Positions 33,064 to 42,503 of a stretch of 64,000 nucleotides of DNA are shown one piece after another (positions within the stretch are counted from its first letter, which is position 1; each line of letters opens with the position of its first letter). Both the position numbers and the translations under genes were made by a program. Below the pieces are notes generated by a model, which was given only the letters and a program-made list of their open reading frames with translations, ran no database searches and was not told where the DNA came from. Source of the DNA: Brucella thiophenivorans (GTDB lineage Bacteria; Pseudomonadota; Alphaproteobacteria; Rhizobiales; Rhizobiaceae); the NCBI RefSeq assembly GCF_002252445.1, contig NZ_NNRJ01000019.1, positions 248,001 through 312,000 of the forward strand. The letters are read 5' to 3'.

Positions 33064-34347
33064 ATGCTCGACATCAAATGGATTCGCGAAAACCCTGAAG
33101 CTTTTGACAATGCGCTTGCTAAGCGCGGTGCAGGGCCGCTCTCGTCCGAACTGATCGCACTGGATGAAAAGCGTCGTGAGCATGTCAGCAAGGTTCAGGC
33201 TGCACAGGAACGCCGCAATGCGGCTTCCAAGGAAATCGGCAAAGCCATGGCCGAAAAAGATGCAGCGACCGCCGATAAGCTCAAGGCCGAAGTTGGTGAA
33301 TTAAAGACCTTTCTTACCGATGCCGAGGAAGAAGAGCGCCGCCTCATCCGTGAACTCAATGACGCGCTTTCACGTTTACCGAACGTTCCGGCAGACGATG
33401 TGCCGCTCGGCGAAGATGAGGCCGGAAATGTTGAAATCCGCCGTGTTGGAAGTCAGCGCAATTTCTCGTTTGAGCCCAAAGAGCATTATGAGCTTGGCGA
33501 GGCGCTTGGCTATATGGATTTTGAGCGAGCAGCAAAGATTGCCGGTGCGCGTTTCACTGTTTTGAAAGGCCCACTTGCGCGTCTTGAACGCGCGCTGGGT
33601 CAGTTTATGCTCAACCTGCACACAGAAGAACATGGCTATACCGAAACCATGCCGCCTTTGATGGTGCGTGATGAAGCCGTGTACGGCACAGCCCAGCTGC
33701 CCAAGTTTTCGGAAGACCTGTTTCGCACCACAGACGGGCGCTGGCTCATTCCAACAGCGGAAGTGCCGCTGACCAATCTGGTTGCCGATGAAATCGTTGA
33801 CGTTAAGACCCTGCCGCAGCGCTATACGGCGCTCACGCCTTGTTTCCGTTCAGAAGCGGGTTCTGCCGGTCGCGATACCCGCGGTATGCTGCGTCAGCAC
33901 CAGTTCCTGAAAGTGGAGATGGTGACAATTTCGGATGCCGATAGCTCGATTGCTGAGCATGAGCGCATGACGGCCTGTGCGGAAGAGGTGCTTAAGCGTC
34001 TCGGTCTGCCATTCCGCACGGTTGTTCTGTGCACCGGCGATATGGGCTTTGGCGCACAGAAGACCTACGACATTGAAGTCTGGATGCCCGGCCAAAATGC
34101 TTACCGCGAAATTTCAAGCTGCTCGATTTGCGGTGATTTTCAGGGTCGCCGTATGAATGCGCGTTATCGCCCGGAAGGCGAAAAGGGTACGCGCTATGTT
34201 TATACACTGAATGGCTCCGGCGTTGCTGTCGGACGTGCGCTCATAGCCGTGATGGAGAATTACCAACAAGAAGATGGCAGCATTCATATTCCTGAAGCAC
34301 TACAGCCATACATGGGCGGGCTGACGCGCATTGAGAAAGCTGCCTAA
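33064..34347 (+). CDS. serS: Seryl-tRNA synthetase
   Basis: A class II synthetase of 427 residues. The N-terminal long coiled-coil arm (about 30 to 105, [25 protein letters not shown]) binds the long variable arm of tRNA-Ser. Motif 2 lies in [30 protein letters not shown] (about 257 to 287), and motif 3 in [26 protein letters not shown] (about 377). The usual C-terminal [11 protein letters not shown] is present. It heads a run with surE and pcm on the same strand and probably shares transcription with them. Confidence 0.97.
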   Translation: MLDIKWIRENPEAFDNALAKRGAGPLSSELIALDEKRREHVSKVQAAQERRNAASKEIGKAMAEKDAATADKLKAEVGELKTFLTDAEEEERRLIRELNDALSRLPNVPADDVPLGEDEAGNVEIRRVGSQRNFSFEPKEHYELGEALGYMDFERAAKIAGARFTVLKGPLARLERALGQFMLNLHTEEHGYTETMPPLMVRDEAVYGTAQLPKFSEDLFRTTDGRWLIPTAEVPLTNLVADEIVDVKTLPQRYTALTPCFRSEAGSAGRDTRGMLRQHQFLKVEMVTISDADSSIAEHERMTACAEEVLKRLGLPFRTVVLCTGDMGFGAQKTYDIEVWMPGQNAYREISSCSICGDFQGRRMNARYRPEGEKGTRYVYTLNGSGVAVGRALIAVMENYQQEDGSIHIPEALQPYMGGLTRIEKAA

Positions 34348-34385
34348 CCCAATACATTTAAAGATCTCGATCAAGGAGTGACGAC

Positions 34386-35153
34386 GTGCGAATTCTGCTG
34401 ACGAACGATGACGGTATCCATGCTGAAGGCCTCGCAGTTCTGGAGCGAATCGCACGCCAAATCTCCGATGATGTTTGGGTGGTTGCTCCTGAAACAGACC
34501 AGAGCGGTCTTGCACATTCTTTGACTCTGTCCGAACCACTCCGCTTGCGTCAGATTGATGAGCGTCATTTTGCACTGCGCGGTACGCCGACAGATTGCGT
34601 CATCATGGGTGTGCGCCATGTGCTGCCGGAAGTGCCAGACCTCATACTTTCGGGCGTCAATTCCGGTGCGAATATGGCCGATGATGTGACCTATTCGGGC
34701 ACTGTTGCAGGTGCAATCGAAGGCACGCTTCTTGGTGTTAAATCAATCGCACTGTCGCAGGAATATGATTACGATGACGGGCTTCGTGTTCTGCCGTGGG
34801 AAACAGCAGAAACGCACGCGCCAACACTGATCAAGAAATTGATCGAAGCTGGTTGGCCGGAAGGCGTTCTGATCAATTTGAATTTCCCAAATTGTGCACC
34901 CGATGCAGTCCAAGGCACACGCGTCACCGCACAGGGAAAACTGAGCCATGATGCACGTCTTGATGAGCGTCGCGATGGTCGCGGTTTCCCATATTTCTGG
35001 CTACAGTTTGGCCGTATGAAAGCGGAAGTTGCAGCGGACAGCGATGTCGCCGCAATTAAAGATGACTATATTTCCGTAACACCGCTTCAGCTTGATCTGA
35101 CTGCACACAAAGTTCGCGCTGAACTGAGCAAGGCACTTGGGGTTGAAGCATGA
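34386..35153 (+). CDS. surE: 5'-nucleotidase SurE
   Basis: The 255-residue protein starts with the SurE signature [21 protein letters not shown], whose two aspartates bind the catalytic metal. It continues with [45 protein letters not shown] and the family's [11 protein letters not shown]. SurE hydrolyses nucleoside monophosphates and is often linked with the repair methyltransferase Pcm and NlpD, as here. The start codon is GTG, following a GGAG site. Its stop overlaps the pcm ATG. Confidence 0.96.
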   Translation: MRILLTNDDGIHAEGLAVLERIARQISDDVWVVAPETDQSGLAHSLTLSEPLRLRQIDERHFALRGTPTDCVIMGVRHVLPEVPDLILSGVNSGANMADDVTYSGTVAGAIEGTLLGVKSIALSQEYDYDDGLRVLPWETAETHAPTLIKKLIEAGWPEGVLINLNFPNCAPDAVQGTRVTAQGKLSHDARLDERRDGRGFPYFWLQFGRMKAEVAADSDVAAIKDDYISVTPLQLDLTAHKVRAELSKALGVEA

Positions 35154-35818
35154 ATCAGGCTGTGTCTGAACGCCCGCAGCTTTCGGACAGGGAAGGATTT
35201 GCATCCTTCGTCATGCGCATGCGAGCGCGGGGCATCAATGATGCCCGGCTCTTTGCAGCAATTGAATTGACGCCGCGCCAGAGTTTTATGGGTTCTGCGT
35301 GGGGGCATATGGCGTTTAGCCAGCGCACTGTGCCGCTTGATTGCGGTGAATATATTGAAGGCATTGACGATCAGGCACGAGTTATCGCTTCATTGAATTT
35401 GGAGCCGGGCCATCGTGTTCTGGAAATAGGCACAGGTTCCGGGTTTTCAGCCGCAGTTATGTCGATGCTGTCGGGCCGTGTTACAACGGTCGAGCGCTAT
35501 CGCAAATTATGTGACCGTGCCTTGCAGCAATTTGTGACGCTCAAGCGCGAAAATATCATGGTCAAACATGCTGATGGTCGCCATGGCATGCCGGGTGGTC
35601 CCTTCGATCGCATCGTGATTTGGCTGGCTTGTGAAGATATTCCGCGTCATTTCATAGAGCTTCTGGCAACGCATGGCGTGCTGGTTGCACCCATAGGGCC
35701 GGGCGATGGTCAGCAAATCGTGACGCGCATTGCCAAGGTCGGTAGCCGTTTTGAGCAGGAGAACATCATGCCTGTACGCTACCAGCCCTTTATCGAAGGC
35801 ATGTCCGCGGTTTTGTGA
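35150..35818 (+). CDS. pcm: Protein-L-isoaspartate O-methyltransferase
   Basis: The enzyme starts repair of isoaspartyl residues in aged proteins with S-adenosylmethionine. The 222-residue protein shows the motif I region [26 protein letters not shown] (about 84 to 107), then [11 protein letters not shown], and the family's upstream [11 protein letters not shown]...DCGEYIEGI. The closing [12 protein letters not shown] carries the VRYVP-type element. It overlaps surE by four bases (ATGA), and the nlpD-like gene follows 118 bp later. That order is the classical surE-pcm-nlpD block. Confidence 0.95.
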   Translation: MNQAVSERPQLSDREGFASFVMRMRARGINDARLFAAIELTPRQSFMGSAWGHMAFSQRTVPLDCGEYIEGIDDQARVIASLNLEPGHRVLEIGTGSGFSAAVMSMLSGRVTTVERYRKLCDRALQQFVTLKRENIMVKHADGRHGMPGGPFDRIVIWLACEDIPRHFIELLATHGVLVAPIGPGDGQQIVTRIAKVGSRFEQENIMPVRYQPFIEGMSAVL

Positions 35819-35935
35819 CCTTATGGTATCCAATTGGTGAATAATTTTTCGAAGAATTAGCTCTTCTTAACGGTCGAGTAACATTAACGGGTTTTAATGA
35901 GTCCAAGTGAGTTTCAGAGTATGGGCGAGTTGAAC

Positions 35936-37153
35936 ATGCGTTTTCCAATATTGCAGCATACGTCCGAACGTCTCCTGCGGAATGCAGCGATCGTTCTGAT
36001 TGCCGGTTTTGGTGCAGGGTGCAGCGCCGATACGATGCGCTTCACCGATGGGCTTTTTACCGGGTCCACATCCAACCAGCAGCGAGTTGTGCAACAGTCG
36101 GCCAGCAATAATTATCCGCCGGTTGCAGCTATTCAGCCTGCTTCAAGTGGGTCGGTTCAGCGCAACAGTTTGCCTCCGGTGGGTTCTGCACCTGTTGCTG
36201 CCACGCAGGCACAGAATCAGGTCAATCAGGCACAAAACGTTGCGGCCAATCGGGTGAATGGTGCTGTGAATAGCACGACGACCCAGGTCGCAAGTGCTGC
36301 AGGCACGGCAGTTAATGCAAATTCCAAAGTTTTGGGACAATTGCCATCGACTGCAGACGGTGTGCCACTTCCTGCTGCTAGTCATACTCCGGCACCTCAG
36401 GTGCAATCGCCAGTTGCAGCTCCACAGACTGCTGCGGCAGGTGGGGGGTACACGGTCAAGTCGGGCGAATCGCTTTTCTCAATCGCGCAGAAGCATAACG
36501 TGCCGGTCGAGCAGCTTAAGCAGGCCAATGGTCTAACCAACGGTGCCATCCGTGTCGGTCAGAATCTGGTCATCCCAACCGCAGCAGGTGCAGCTACTCA
36601 GGTTGCAGCCACGTCACCTCAGTCGGTGAAGCCAGCCGCAGCAGCCCCCGTGCAAACCGCCTCAATTGCTCCAAACGAAGCATCAAACGTGAAGCCTTAC
36701 ACGCCGCCGCAGGCGAGCAACAAGGTCATCGAAGATGCTGAAAAGGATCAGGCCGCAGCTCCATCCTCGACAGGCATTTCGCAGATGCGCTGGCCGGTGC
36801 GTGGTCGGGTGCTCACAAGCTTCGGTCAACGCGATGGCACATCGGTTAATGACGGCATAGACATTATGGTGCCGGAAGGCACGGCCGTTAAAGCTGCCGA
36901 AAATGGCGTCGTCATCTATGCCGGCGATGGTTTGAAGGAATTCGGTCAGACTGTTCTGATCCGCCACGACAATGGCCTTGTGACTGTTTACGGCCACAAC
37001 AGCCAGATCTTGGTGCAGCGTGGCCAGAAGGTCCGCCGCGGCGAGGATATTGCGAAGTCCGGCATGAGTGGCAACGCAAAATCACCGAAGCTGCACTTTG
37101 AAGTGCGTAAGAATTCGTCGCCGGTCAATCCTTCCAAGTACTTGGAAACCTGA
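35936..37153 (+). CDS. nlpD: NlpD-like lipoprotein: LysM plus degenerate M23 (LytM) domain
   Basis: ATG 35936 begins a lipoprotein signal that ends in GFGAGC (Cys about 29); two upstream in-frame ATGs are possible. After a long A/Q/V-rich linker comes a LysM domain (about 180 to 222, YTVKSGESLFSIAQKHNVPVEQL). The C-terminal M23 domain keeps the fold (GIDIMVPEGTAVKAAENGVV, VYGHNSQI, LHFEVRKN), but the zinc site is broken: the first His reads Asn in VNDGID, and the HxH pair reads KLH. Such LytM proteins do not cut peptidoglycan but switch on amidases, as NlpD does for AmiC in enterobacteria; an AmiC-type gene lies near the right end of this window. Confidence 0.85.
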   Translation: MRFPILQHTSERLLRNAAIVLIAGFGAGCSADTMRFTDGLFTGSTSNQQRVVQQSASNNYPPVAAIQPASSGSVQRNSLPPVGSAPVAATQAQNQVNQAQNVAANRVNGAVNSTTTQVASAAGTAVNANSKVLGQLPSTADGVPLPAASHTPAPQVQSPVAAPQTAAAGGGYTVKSGESLFSIAQKHNVPVEQLKQANGLTNGAIRVGQNLVIPTAAGAATQVAATSPQSVKPAAAAPVQTASIAPNEASNVKPYTPPQASNKVIEDAEKDQAAAPSSTGISQMRWPVRGRVLTSFGQRDGTSVNDGIDIMVPEGTAVKAAENGVVIYAGDGLKEFGQTVLIRHDNGLVTVYGHNSQILVQRGQKVRRGEDIAKSGMSGNAKSPKLHFEVRKNSSPVNPSKYLET

Positions 37154-37181
37154 TCGAATTGAAATCTAAGAAGTAAAAAAA

Positions 37182-37206
37182 GGCGGGTCTCAGACCCGCC
37201 TTATTT
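37182..37206 (+). terminator. Rho-independent terminator after nlpD
   Basis: GGCGGGTCT/AGACCCGCC hairpin followed by TTATTT. Confidence 0.8.
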
Positions 37207-37220
37207 GCATTAGAACGTTT

Positions 37221-37271
37221 GCCGCGCGTCTGATCCGAAAACCGCCTCACACTTTTCGGGATGCGCTCTAC
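37221..37271. repeat. Inverted copy of the 53-bp-type repeat
   Basis: CGCGTCTGATCCGAAAACCG...CACTTTTCGGGATGCGCTCT is the reverse complement of the units at 19353 and 41069. It overlaps the last bases of the next, convergent gene. Confidence 0.85.
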
Positions 37272-38131
37272 ATCGCCTTGCCAAGTCGGCCAGCGAGATC
37301 CTGAATATATTGCCACGCAACACGTCCCGAACGGTTTCCGCGTGTGGTAGCCCAGGTCAGTGCTTCTGCATGAATTTTCTGCGGGTCATAGTCGAGCTTG
37401 TAATAGGTGACATAGCCATCGACCATGGCCAAATAGTCATCCTGACTGCACTTATGAAAACCGAGCCACAGGCCAAAGCGATCTGACAGCGATACTTTTT
37501 CTTCAATCGCTTCTGATGGATTGACCGCCGTTGAGCGTTCATTGTCGATCATATCACGTGGCATCAAATGCCGACGATTGGACGTTGCATAAAAAATCAC
37601 ATTGTCTGGGCGACCTTCGACCCCCCCTTCCAGCGCTGCTTTAAGCGATTTGTAGGACGTGTCATCATGATCGAATGAGAGATCATCGCAAAACAGGATG
37701 AAACGATAAGGCGTTTCCTTAATGAGGTTCATCAGGGCAGGCAGGCTGTCGATGTCTTCACGATGAATTTCGACAAGCTTGAGAGGCAGTTTGTCGACCT
37801 GTTCGGCATTGACGCTAGCCTGTGCGGCTTTGACGAGCGATGATTTGCCCATACCGCGTGCGCCCCAGAGCAGAACATTGTTCGCTGGAAAGCCATTGGC
37901 AAAGCGGCGTGTATTATCGACAAGCTGGTCTCGCACCAGATCGACGCCGCGAATAAGCCCAATATCGACGCGATTAACACGTTTAACGGCATCAAGCGTT
38001 AGTCGCTCCGGCGCCCAGACGAAGCAATCAGCCGATTCAAGATCGGGTACGCTCGGTTGTGGCGGTGCAATACGCTCAATTGCTGCGATCAGGCGGTCGA
38101 GTTTCTGGCTGAGTATGTTTTCGGTCGTCAT
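37268..38131 (-). CDS. DUF815 family AAA-type ATPase
   Basis: The 287-residue protein has a Walker A (LLWGARGMGKSSLVKA, about 88 to 103), a Walker B (RFILFCDDLSFDHDD, about 140 to 154) and a sensor-like VIFYATSNRRHLMPRD. The start helix SQKLDRLIAAIERIAP precedes an FVWAPERLTLDAVKRVNRV element that is typical of the DUF815 family. The function of these ATPases is unknown; they are near-universal in Rhizobiales. Its last codons run into an inverted copy of the palindromic repeat, so its C-terminus may have been shaped by that insertion. Confidence 0.88.
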   Translation of the reverse strand: MTTENILSQKLDRLIAAIERIAPPQPSVPDLESADCFVWAPERLTLDAVKRVNRVDIGLIRGVDLVRDQLVDNTRRFANGFPANNVLLWGARGMGKSSLVKAAQASVNAEQVDKLPLKLVEIHREDIDSLPALMNLIKETPYRFILFCDDLSFDHDDTSYKSLKAALEGGVEGRPDNVIFYATSNRRHLMPRDMIDNERSTAVNPSEAIEEKVSLSDRFGLWLGFHKCSQDDYLAMVDGYVTYYKLDYDPQKIHAEALTWATTRGNRSGRVAWQYIQDLAGRLGKAM

Positions 38132-38290
38132 TCCATCCCCTCATATAATGCGGAGGAGGGCTTAACATGCCACAGCTGGCAGGAAAAGTGTGCGACCTTG
38201 GCGCAGGAGTGGCTTCGCCGGTTGCAATTGGTTCACTAACCATTGTAATGCCATGAAGAATTTGTCTTCAAGACTTCAGAGGAGTTCCTA

Positions 38291-38632
38291 ATGTTTGTAA
38301 CACCGGCTTATGCACAAGCCTCCGGCGGCCTTGGCGGGCCAGACATGCTCATGAGCATTCTGCCTTTCGTTCTGATTTTTGTTATCATGTATTTCCTGAT
38401 CATCCGTCCACAGCGGACTCAGATGAAGAAGCGTCAGGAGATGCTCGCAGCAGTTCGTCGCGGGGATACGGTTGTGACGGGTGGTGGCATTGTGGGTAAG
38501 GTCCAGAAGGTCCACGAAGACGGCGAACTCGACGTTGAAATCGCTGAAGGCGTTAAGATTCGCGTTCTGCGCAGCGCTCTTTCGGAAGTGCGCGTTAAGG
38601 GCGAACCAGTCGCCGATAACAAGAATAAGTAA
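38291..38632 (+). CDS. yajC: Preprotein translocase subunit YajC
   Basis: The 113-residue protein has one N-terminal membrane helix (about 20 to 38, MLMSILPFVLIFVIMYFLIIRPQ) and the YajC signature RPQRTQMKKRQEMLAAVRRGDTVVTGGGIVGKV. It accompanies SecDF in the Sec translocon's holo-complex. secDF follows, with a terminator-like hairpin in the gap that may lower readthrough. The family's usual length is close to this. Confidence 0.96.
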   Translation: MFVTPAYAQASGGLGGPDMLMSILPFVLIFVIMYFLIIRPQRTQMKKRQEMLAAVRRGDTVVTGGGIVGKVQKVHEDGELDVEIAEGVKIRVLRSALSEVRVKGEPVADNKNK

Positions 38633-38649
38633 TTTTTTACCATAAAACG

Positions 38650-38684
38650 AGCCCCGGTAAGGATTCCATAACCGGGGCTTGTTC
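38650..38684 (+). terminator. Terminator between yajC and secDF
   Basis: AGCCCCGGT/ACCGGGGCT stem, 12-base loop, then TGTTC; a weak U-tract, so partial readthrough into secDF is likely. Confidence 0.6.
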
Positions 38685-38730
38685 ATTATCGTGATGCAAA
38701 TTCGAAGCGATTTGCATTCATTAGGGTCAG

Positions 38731-41070
38731 ATGGCGTCGAATAGCGATGCAGTCAGACATGCGTTCTTCCAGCCAAAACGGAATTGCTGCTCGATGCTTT
38801 ATTTTTCACGTTGGAAATCGGCTCTGATCTGGTTGGCAATCATCGCCAGCTTCATCATCGCTTCGCCTAATTTTTTCTCGCGTGAAACACTGGCAAATCT
38901 GCCCGGATTTTTGCCAACGAAGCAGGTGGCACTTGGGCTTGATCTGTCCGGTGGTTCCCGGCTTGTCCTTCAGGTGCAGACTGCTGGCAGGGGCGACCTT
39001 GATCGCACCAAAGAAATTATGCGCCAGCGCCTTGAAGAACTGGGCTATGGCGATCCGATTGTTGAGGAAGAGGGACGCAACCGCATTCGTGTTGAAGTAC
39101 CCGGCCTTTATGATGCGCAGCTTCTCAAAGATATTCTCAGTATTCGTGGCAATCTTTCGTTCCGTGCGGTTGATGACAGCATGTCACCCGACGACGCGAT
39201 CCGCGGTACACCTCCTGCTGATAGCACCATCATCTATTCCTATGATGATCCGCCTGTCGGCTATCTCGTTAAAAACGAGCCTGTTTTCACTGGTGAGGAT
39301 GTCACCGACGCTAAAGCCACACTAGCCGAAGACGATAACGAGCCCATCATTACGCTAACGCTTGATGAGAAAGGACGCAGTGCACTTGCTGCTGCGACCG
39401 CTCAGGCGACAGAAAAGACATTTGCAATTGTTGTCGATAACCAGGTCGTATCGGCCCCGGTTGTCAATGAACCGCTTGATACCGATGAATTACAGATTTC
39501 TGGTGCGTTCGACCTGCAATCAGCCAACAATATGTCGGTTGTTTTGCGTTCGGGTGCGTTGCCCAAGGCAGTAACGGTTCTTGAGGAACGCACAATCGCG
39601 TCGGCCCTCGGTGATGATTACGCAAGTGCAGCCGTTTCTGCAGCGCTTCTGGCTGCGCTCCTTGTCGGCCTGTTCATGGTGCTGTCGTATGGCATCCTTG
39701 GCGTGATCGCCATGGTCGCACTCGCAGTCAATATGATCATTCTGGTCGCGATCATATCGCTGATCGGCGCATCCATTACACTCGCAAGCGTTGCCGGTAT
39801 TGTACTGATCATCGGCATGGCAGTTGATGCGAATATCCTGATTTATGAACGCGTGCGCGAAGATCGGCGCAAAGGCTATTCCGTTGTTCAGGCGATGGAA
39901 TCAGGCTTTTACCGCGCGCTTTCAACGATTGTTGACGCCAATCTCACAACGATGATTGCGGCATTGGTGCTGTTCCTGATGGGGTCTGGCCCGGTTCATG
40001 GCTTTGCACTCACCGTGACGATCGGTATTCTGACAACGCTGTTTACAACGCTTACCTTCACACGCTTGCTGATCGCGCAATGGGTGCGCACGGCAAAGCC
40101 AAAGGAAATCCCCAAGCGTCGCCTGAAATTGGTGCCAACCGTCACACATATTCCGTTCATGCGTCTTCAATTCGTAACGCTTGGTATCTCGGTTCTGGCT
40201 TCCGCAATCGTTGTCGCACTTTTCGTCAATATTGGCTTCAATTACGGCATTGATTTCCGTGGTGGTTCGATGGTCGAATTGCAGGCGCGTAGCGGCGATG
40301 CAAATCTGCCCGATATTGAAGAACGCATGAGCGAACTCAATATCGACAGCGCGCGCGTTCTGCCCGCCAAATCGCCACGCTCTGCCCTTGTCATCATCGG
40401 CAGTCAGGAAGTGGGCGACGATGCCGAACAGACGGTTGCAGTGAAACTGCGGGGCGAGTTCGAGCAGGATTATTCGTTCCAGCGTGTTGAAGTGGTTGGC
40501 CCCACGGTTTCAGAGCAGCTTTCACAGGCCGGGCTTCTGGCGCTGTTCCTGTCGCTTGCCGGTATTTTCGTCTATGTCTGGGTGAGATTCCGCTGGCAAC
40601 TGGCACTTGGTGCGGTGCTATCCACTTTGCACGACGTTATTATTCTGGCTGGCGTTTTCATTGTTTTCCGAATGGAATTCAATCTGTGGAGTGTCGCAGC
40701 TGTCCTCACGATTATTGGTTATTCATTGAACGATACCATCGTGATCTATGACCGCGTGCGTGAAAATCTGCGCCGTTATAGCAGTGCGCCATTGCCCGCG
40801 ATTATCGATGCCTCGATCAATCAGACCCTGTCGCGTACCTTGCCGACAGCCTTTGTGACTTTCATTGCGCATATTCCGCTCTATATGTTTGGTGGAGCCG
40901 ATATTCGGATGTTCGCGCTCGCATTGAGCGTCGGTATTATCGTTGCGACTTATTCTTCGATCTTTATTGCAGCACCTCTGCTTGTGCAGTTTGGCCTCAA
41001 GCCGCGTGTAGCCGATGGAGATGATACGATGGGCGATGACCTTGCGCAGTCGCTCAATCTGGAAAATTAG
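38731..41070 (+). CDS. secDF: Fused protein translocase subunit SecDF
   Basis: One chain of 779 residues joins SecD and SecF. The SecD half has the first membrane helix (about 28 to 46), the [15 protein letters not shown] signature, the large periplasmic P1 part and the helix bundle with [50 protein letters not shown]. The SecF half has [15 protein letters not shown] and ends with a second bundle, including [17 protein letters not shown]. These charged residues in the membrane carry the proton path that pulls proteins out of SecYEG. ATG 38731 follows an AGGG site; ATG 38794 would give the shorter MLYFSRWK start and is the alternative. Confidence 0.95.
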   Translation: MASNSDAVRHAFFQPKRNCCSMLYFSRWKSALIWLAIIASFIIASPNFFSRETLANLPGFLPTKQVALGLDLSGGSRLVLQVQTAGRGDLDRTKEIMRQRLEELGYGDPIVEEEGRNRIRVEVPGLYDAQLLKDILSIRGNLSFRAVDDSMSPDDAIRGTPPADSTIIYSYDDPPVGYLVKNEPVFTGEDVTDAKATLAEDDNEPIITLTLDEKGRSALAAATAQATEKTFAIVVDNQVVSAPVVNEPLDTDELQISGAFDLQSANNMSVVLRSGALPKAVTVLEERTIASALGDDYASAAVSAALLAALLVGLFMVLSYGILGVIAMVALAVNMIILVAIISLIGASITLASVAGIVLIIGMAVDANILIYERVREDRRKGYSVVQAMESGFYRALSTIVDANLTTMIAALVLFLMGSGPVHGFALTVTIGILTTLFTTLTFTRLLIAQWVRTAKPKEIPKRRLKLVPTVTHIPFMRLQFVTLGISVLASAIVVALFVNIGFNYGIDFRGGSMVELQARSGDANLPDIEERMSELNIDSARVLPAKSPRSALVIIGSQEVGDDAEQTVAVKLRGEFEQDYSFQRVEVVGPTVSEQLSQAGLLALFLSLAGIFVYVWVRFRWQLALGAVLSTLHDVIILAGVFIVFRMEFNLWSVAAVLTIIGYSLNDTIVIYDRVRENLRRYSSAPLPAIIDASINQTLSRTLPTAFVTFIAHIPLYMFGGADIRMFALALSVGIIVATYSSIFIAAPLLVQFGLKPRVADGDDTMGDDLAQSLNLEN

Positions 41071-41225
41071 AGCGCATCCCGAAAAGTGTGAAACGGTTTT
41101 CGGATAAGATGCGGGTAAAATCAAAGCGCATCCCGTAAAGTGTGAAGCGATTTTCGGACAAAGATGCGCGCAAAACAAATGGATAGAGCATTTCTAATGA
41201 CTCAATCTAAACTGGAAATGCTCTG
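41069..41225. repeat. Three palindromic repeats after secDF
   Basis: Two units of the AGCGCATCCCGAAAAGTGTG type (41069 to 41115 and 41124 to 41170, the second diverged) and then an AGAGCATTTCTAATGACTC...GAAATGCTCT palindrome. The next gene begins three bases later, so its upstream region is wholly repeat-made. Confidence 0.85.
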
Positions 41226-41227
41226 AG

Positions 41228-41617
41228 ATGGCCAAAGGCATAGAAATCCGCGAAGCCCATTTTCCGGGCCGTGCACCCATTGATGCGTATGGCAATGGCG
41301 GTTTTCGCTTTGCCGATATGTCGCATATTGGGTCTATACTTTGCCTGCCGTCTGGCATTCATGGCTGGGAGCCGCAGACACCACCGATTATTTCGCGTCA
41401 CGACCTTGGTGCTATTTTAGAACAGGCAAGTGACATCGAAATTCTGTTGGTTGGCACTGGCATGGATCTGCGACGCATCCCGGAAGATGTACGTGCTATC
41501 CTTCGCGAACATCGTATTTCGTCTGATCCGATGAGCACGGGTGCAGCAGTGCGCACTTATAATGTGCTGCTCGCAGAAGATCGCGCGGTTGCGGCGGCAC
41601 TGATTGCGGTAGACTGA
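41228..41617 (+). CDS. Mth938-like (DUF498, NDUFAF3-type) protein
   Basis: The 129-residue protein matches the Mth938 fold: ISRHDLGAILEQASDIEILLVGTGMDLRRIP near 60 to 90, then LREHRISSDPMSTGAAVRTYNVLLAEDRAVAAALIAV. Its mitochondrial relative NDUFAF3 helps assemble respiratory complex I, and gene order next to secDF has been noted for bacterial relatives. The next gene is related to another complex I assembly factor. The ribosome site lies in the end of a repeat. The molecular activity of the family is unknown. Confidence 0.85.
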   Translation: MAKGIEIREAHFPGRAPIDAYGNGGFRFADMSHIGSILCLPSGIHGWEPQTPPIISRHDLGAILEQASDIEILLVGTGMDLRRIPEDVRAILREHRISSDPMSTGAAVRTYNVLLAEDRAVAAALIAVD

Positions 41618-41622
41618 TATTC

Positions 41623-42456
41623 ATGAACCAGAATGAGGAACATTGCCTTGCGCTTCTGCGCGAAGCGGACAAGGATCGTTATCTTTCAGTGCTTTATGCG
41701 CCGGAAGAGAAACGCGGCGCGCTCGCAGCCCTTTATGCATTCAATGCAGAAATTGCCCGCATTCGCGATCTTGTGCACGAACCATTGCCCGGCGAAGTGC
41801 GTTTGCAATGGTGGCGCGATCTCATCAATGGTGAAGAGCGTGGAAGTGCGGATGCCCATCCGGTTGCAGCAGCGTTGGTTGAGACGATCACCCGTTATGA
41901 ACTGCCACGCAACGCTTTCGACAATTATTGCGAAGCACGCATTTTCGATCTCTACGACGATCCAATGCCAAGCCGCAACGATCTTGAAGGTTATTGTGGT
42001 GAAACTGCTTCTGCTCTTATCCAGCTTGCGGGCTTTATTCTCGACCGCGATGCAGCACAATCGCATACCGAGACGGCAGGTCATGCAGGGGTTGCACAAT
42101 CTGTGACGGGTCTGCTGCGGCTTATGCCAATCCATCGTCGCCGAGGACAGGTCTATGTTCCAGCCGATATGTTGCAGGCCGTGGGCGTCACGCGTGATGC
42201 GTTTCTCACCAATGATGACAAGTCCGCGCATCAGCGTGTTATCAGCGTTATGACGGCTTTAGCGCGCGAACATCTTTCGGTTTTCGAGACGGCCAAAAAG
42301 GATTTGCCAAAAACTCTGGCACCGGCCTTTTTGCCAATGGCGCTTGTACCGGCATATCTGAATGCGATCGAACGAATGGGCGAAAAAGCAGTCGATGAAG
42401 TGGCCGATCTCTCGGCGTTGCGCAAACAATGGCTTATGTTTAAGGCTGGATTCTAA
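41623..42456 (+). CDS. Squalene/phytoene synthase family protein (NDUFAF6-like)
   Basis: The 277-residue protein has the synthase fold: YAPEEKRGALAALYAFNAEIARIRDLVHEPLPGEVRLQWWRDLI (about 25 to 68), ARIFDLYDDPMPSRNDLEGYCGETASALIQLA (about 106) and GLLRLMPIHRRRGQVYVPADML. In true synthases DXXXD motifs bind prenyl diphosphates; here the first reads IRDLVHE and the second YDDPMPSRND, so the active site is altered. The mitochondrial NDUFAF6 is such a non-enzymatic relative that helps build complex I. It starts six bases after the NDUFAF3-like gene. A carotenoid or hopanoid role cannot be ruled out but has no gene support nearby. Confidence 0.8.
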   Translation: MNQNEEHCLALLREADKDRYLSVLYAPEEKRGALAALYAFNAEIARIRDLVHEPLPGEVRLQWWRDLINGEERGSADAHPVAAALVETITRYELPRNAFDNYCEARIFDLYDDPMPSRNDLEGYCGETASALIQLAGFILDRDAAQSHTETAGHAGVAQSVTGLLRLMPIHRRRGQVYVPADMLQAVGVTRDAFLTNDDKSAHQRVISVMTALAREHLSVFETAKKDLPKTLAPAFLPMALVPAYLNAIERMGEKAVDEVADLSALRKQWLMFKAGF

Positions 42457-42498
42457 AAAATAGGGCCGATTTCTCGTTTAAGGAAACGGCCCTATTTT
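42457..42498. terminator. Bidirectional terminator between convergent genes
   Basis: AAAATAGGGCCG/CGGCCCTATTTT, 12-bp perfect stem, with A-tract and T-tract on either side. Confidence 0.85.
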
Positions 42499-42503
42499 AT
42501 AAA

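Noticed and set aside
41623-42456. Carotenoid or hopanoid biosynthesis gene
   Set aside because: The DXXXD motifs are altered, no isoprenoid genes lie nearby, and the neighbour suggests the NDUFAF6-like role.
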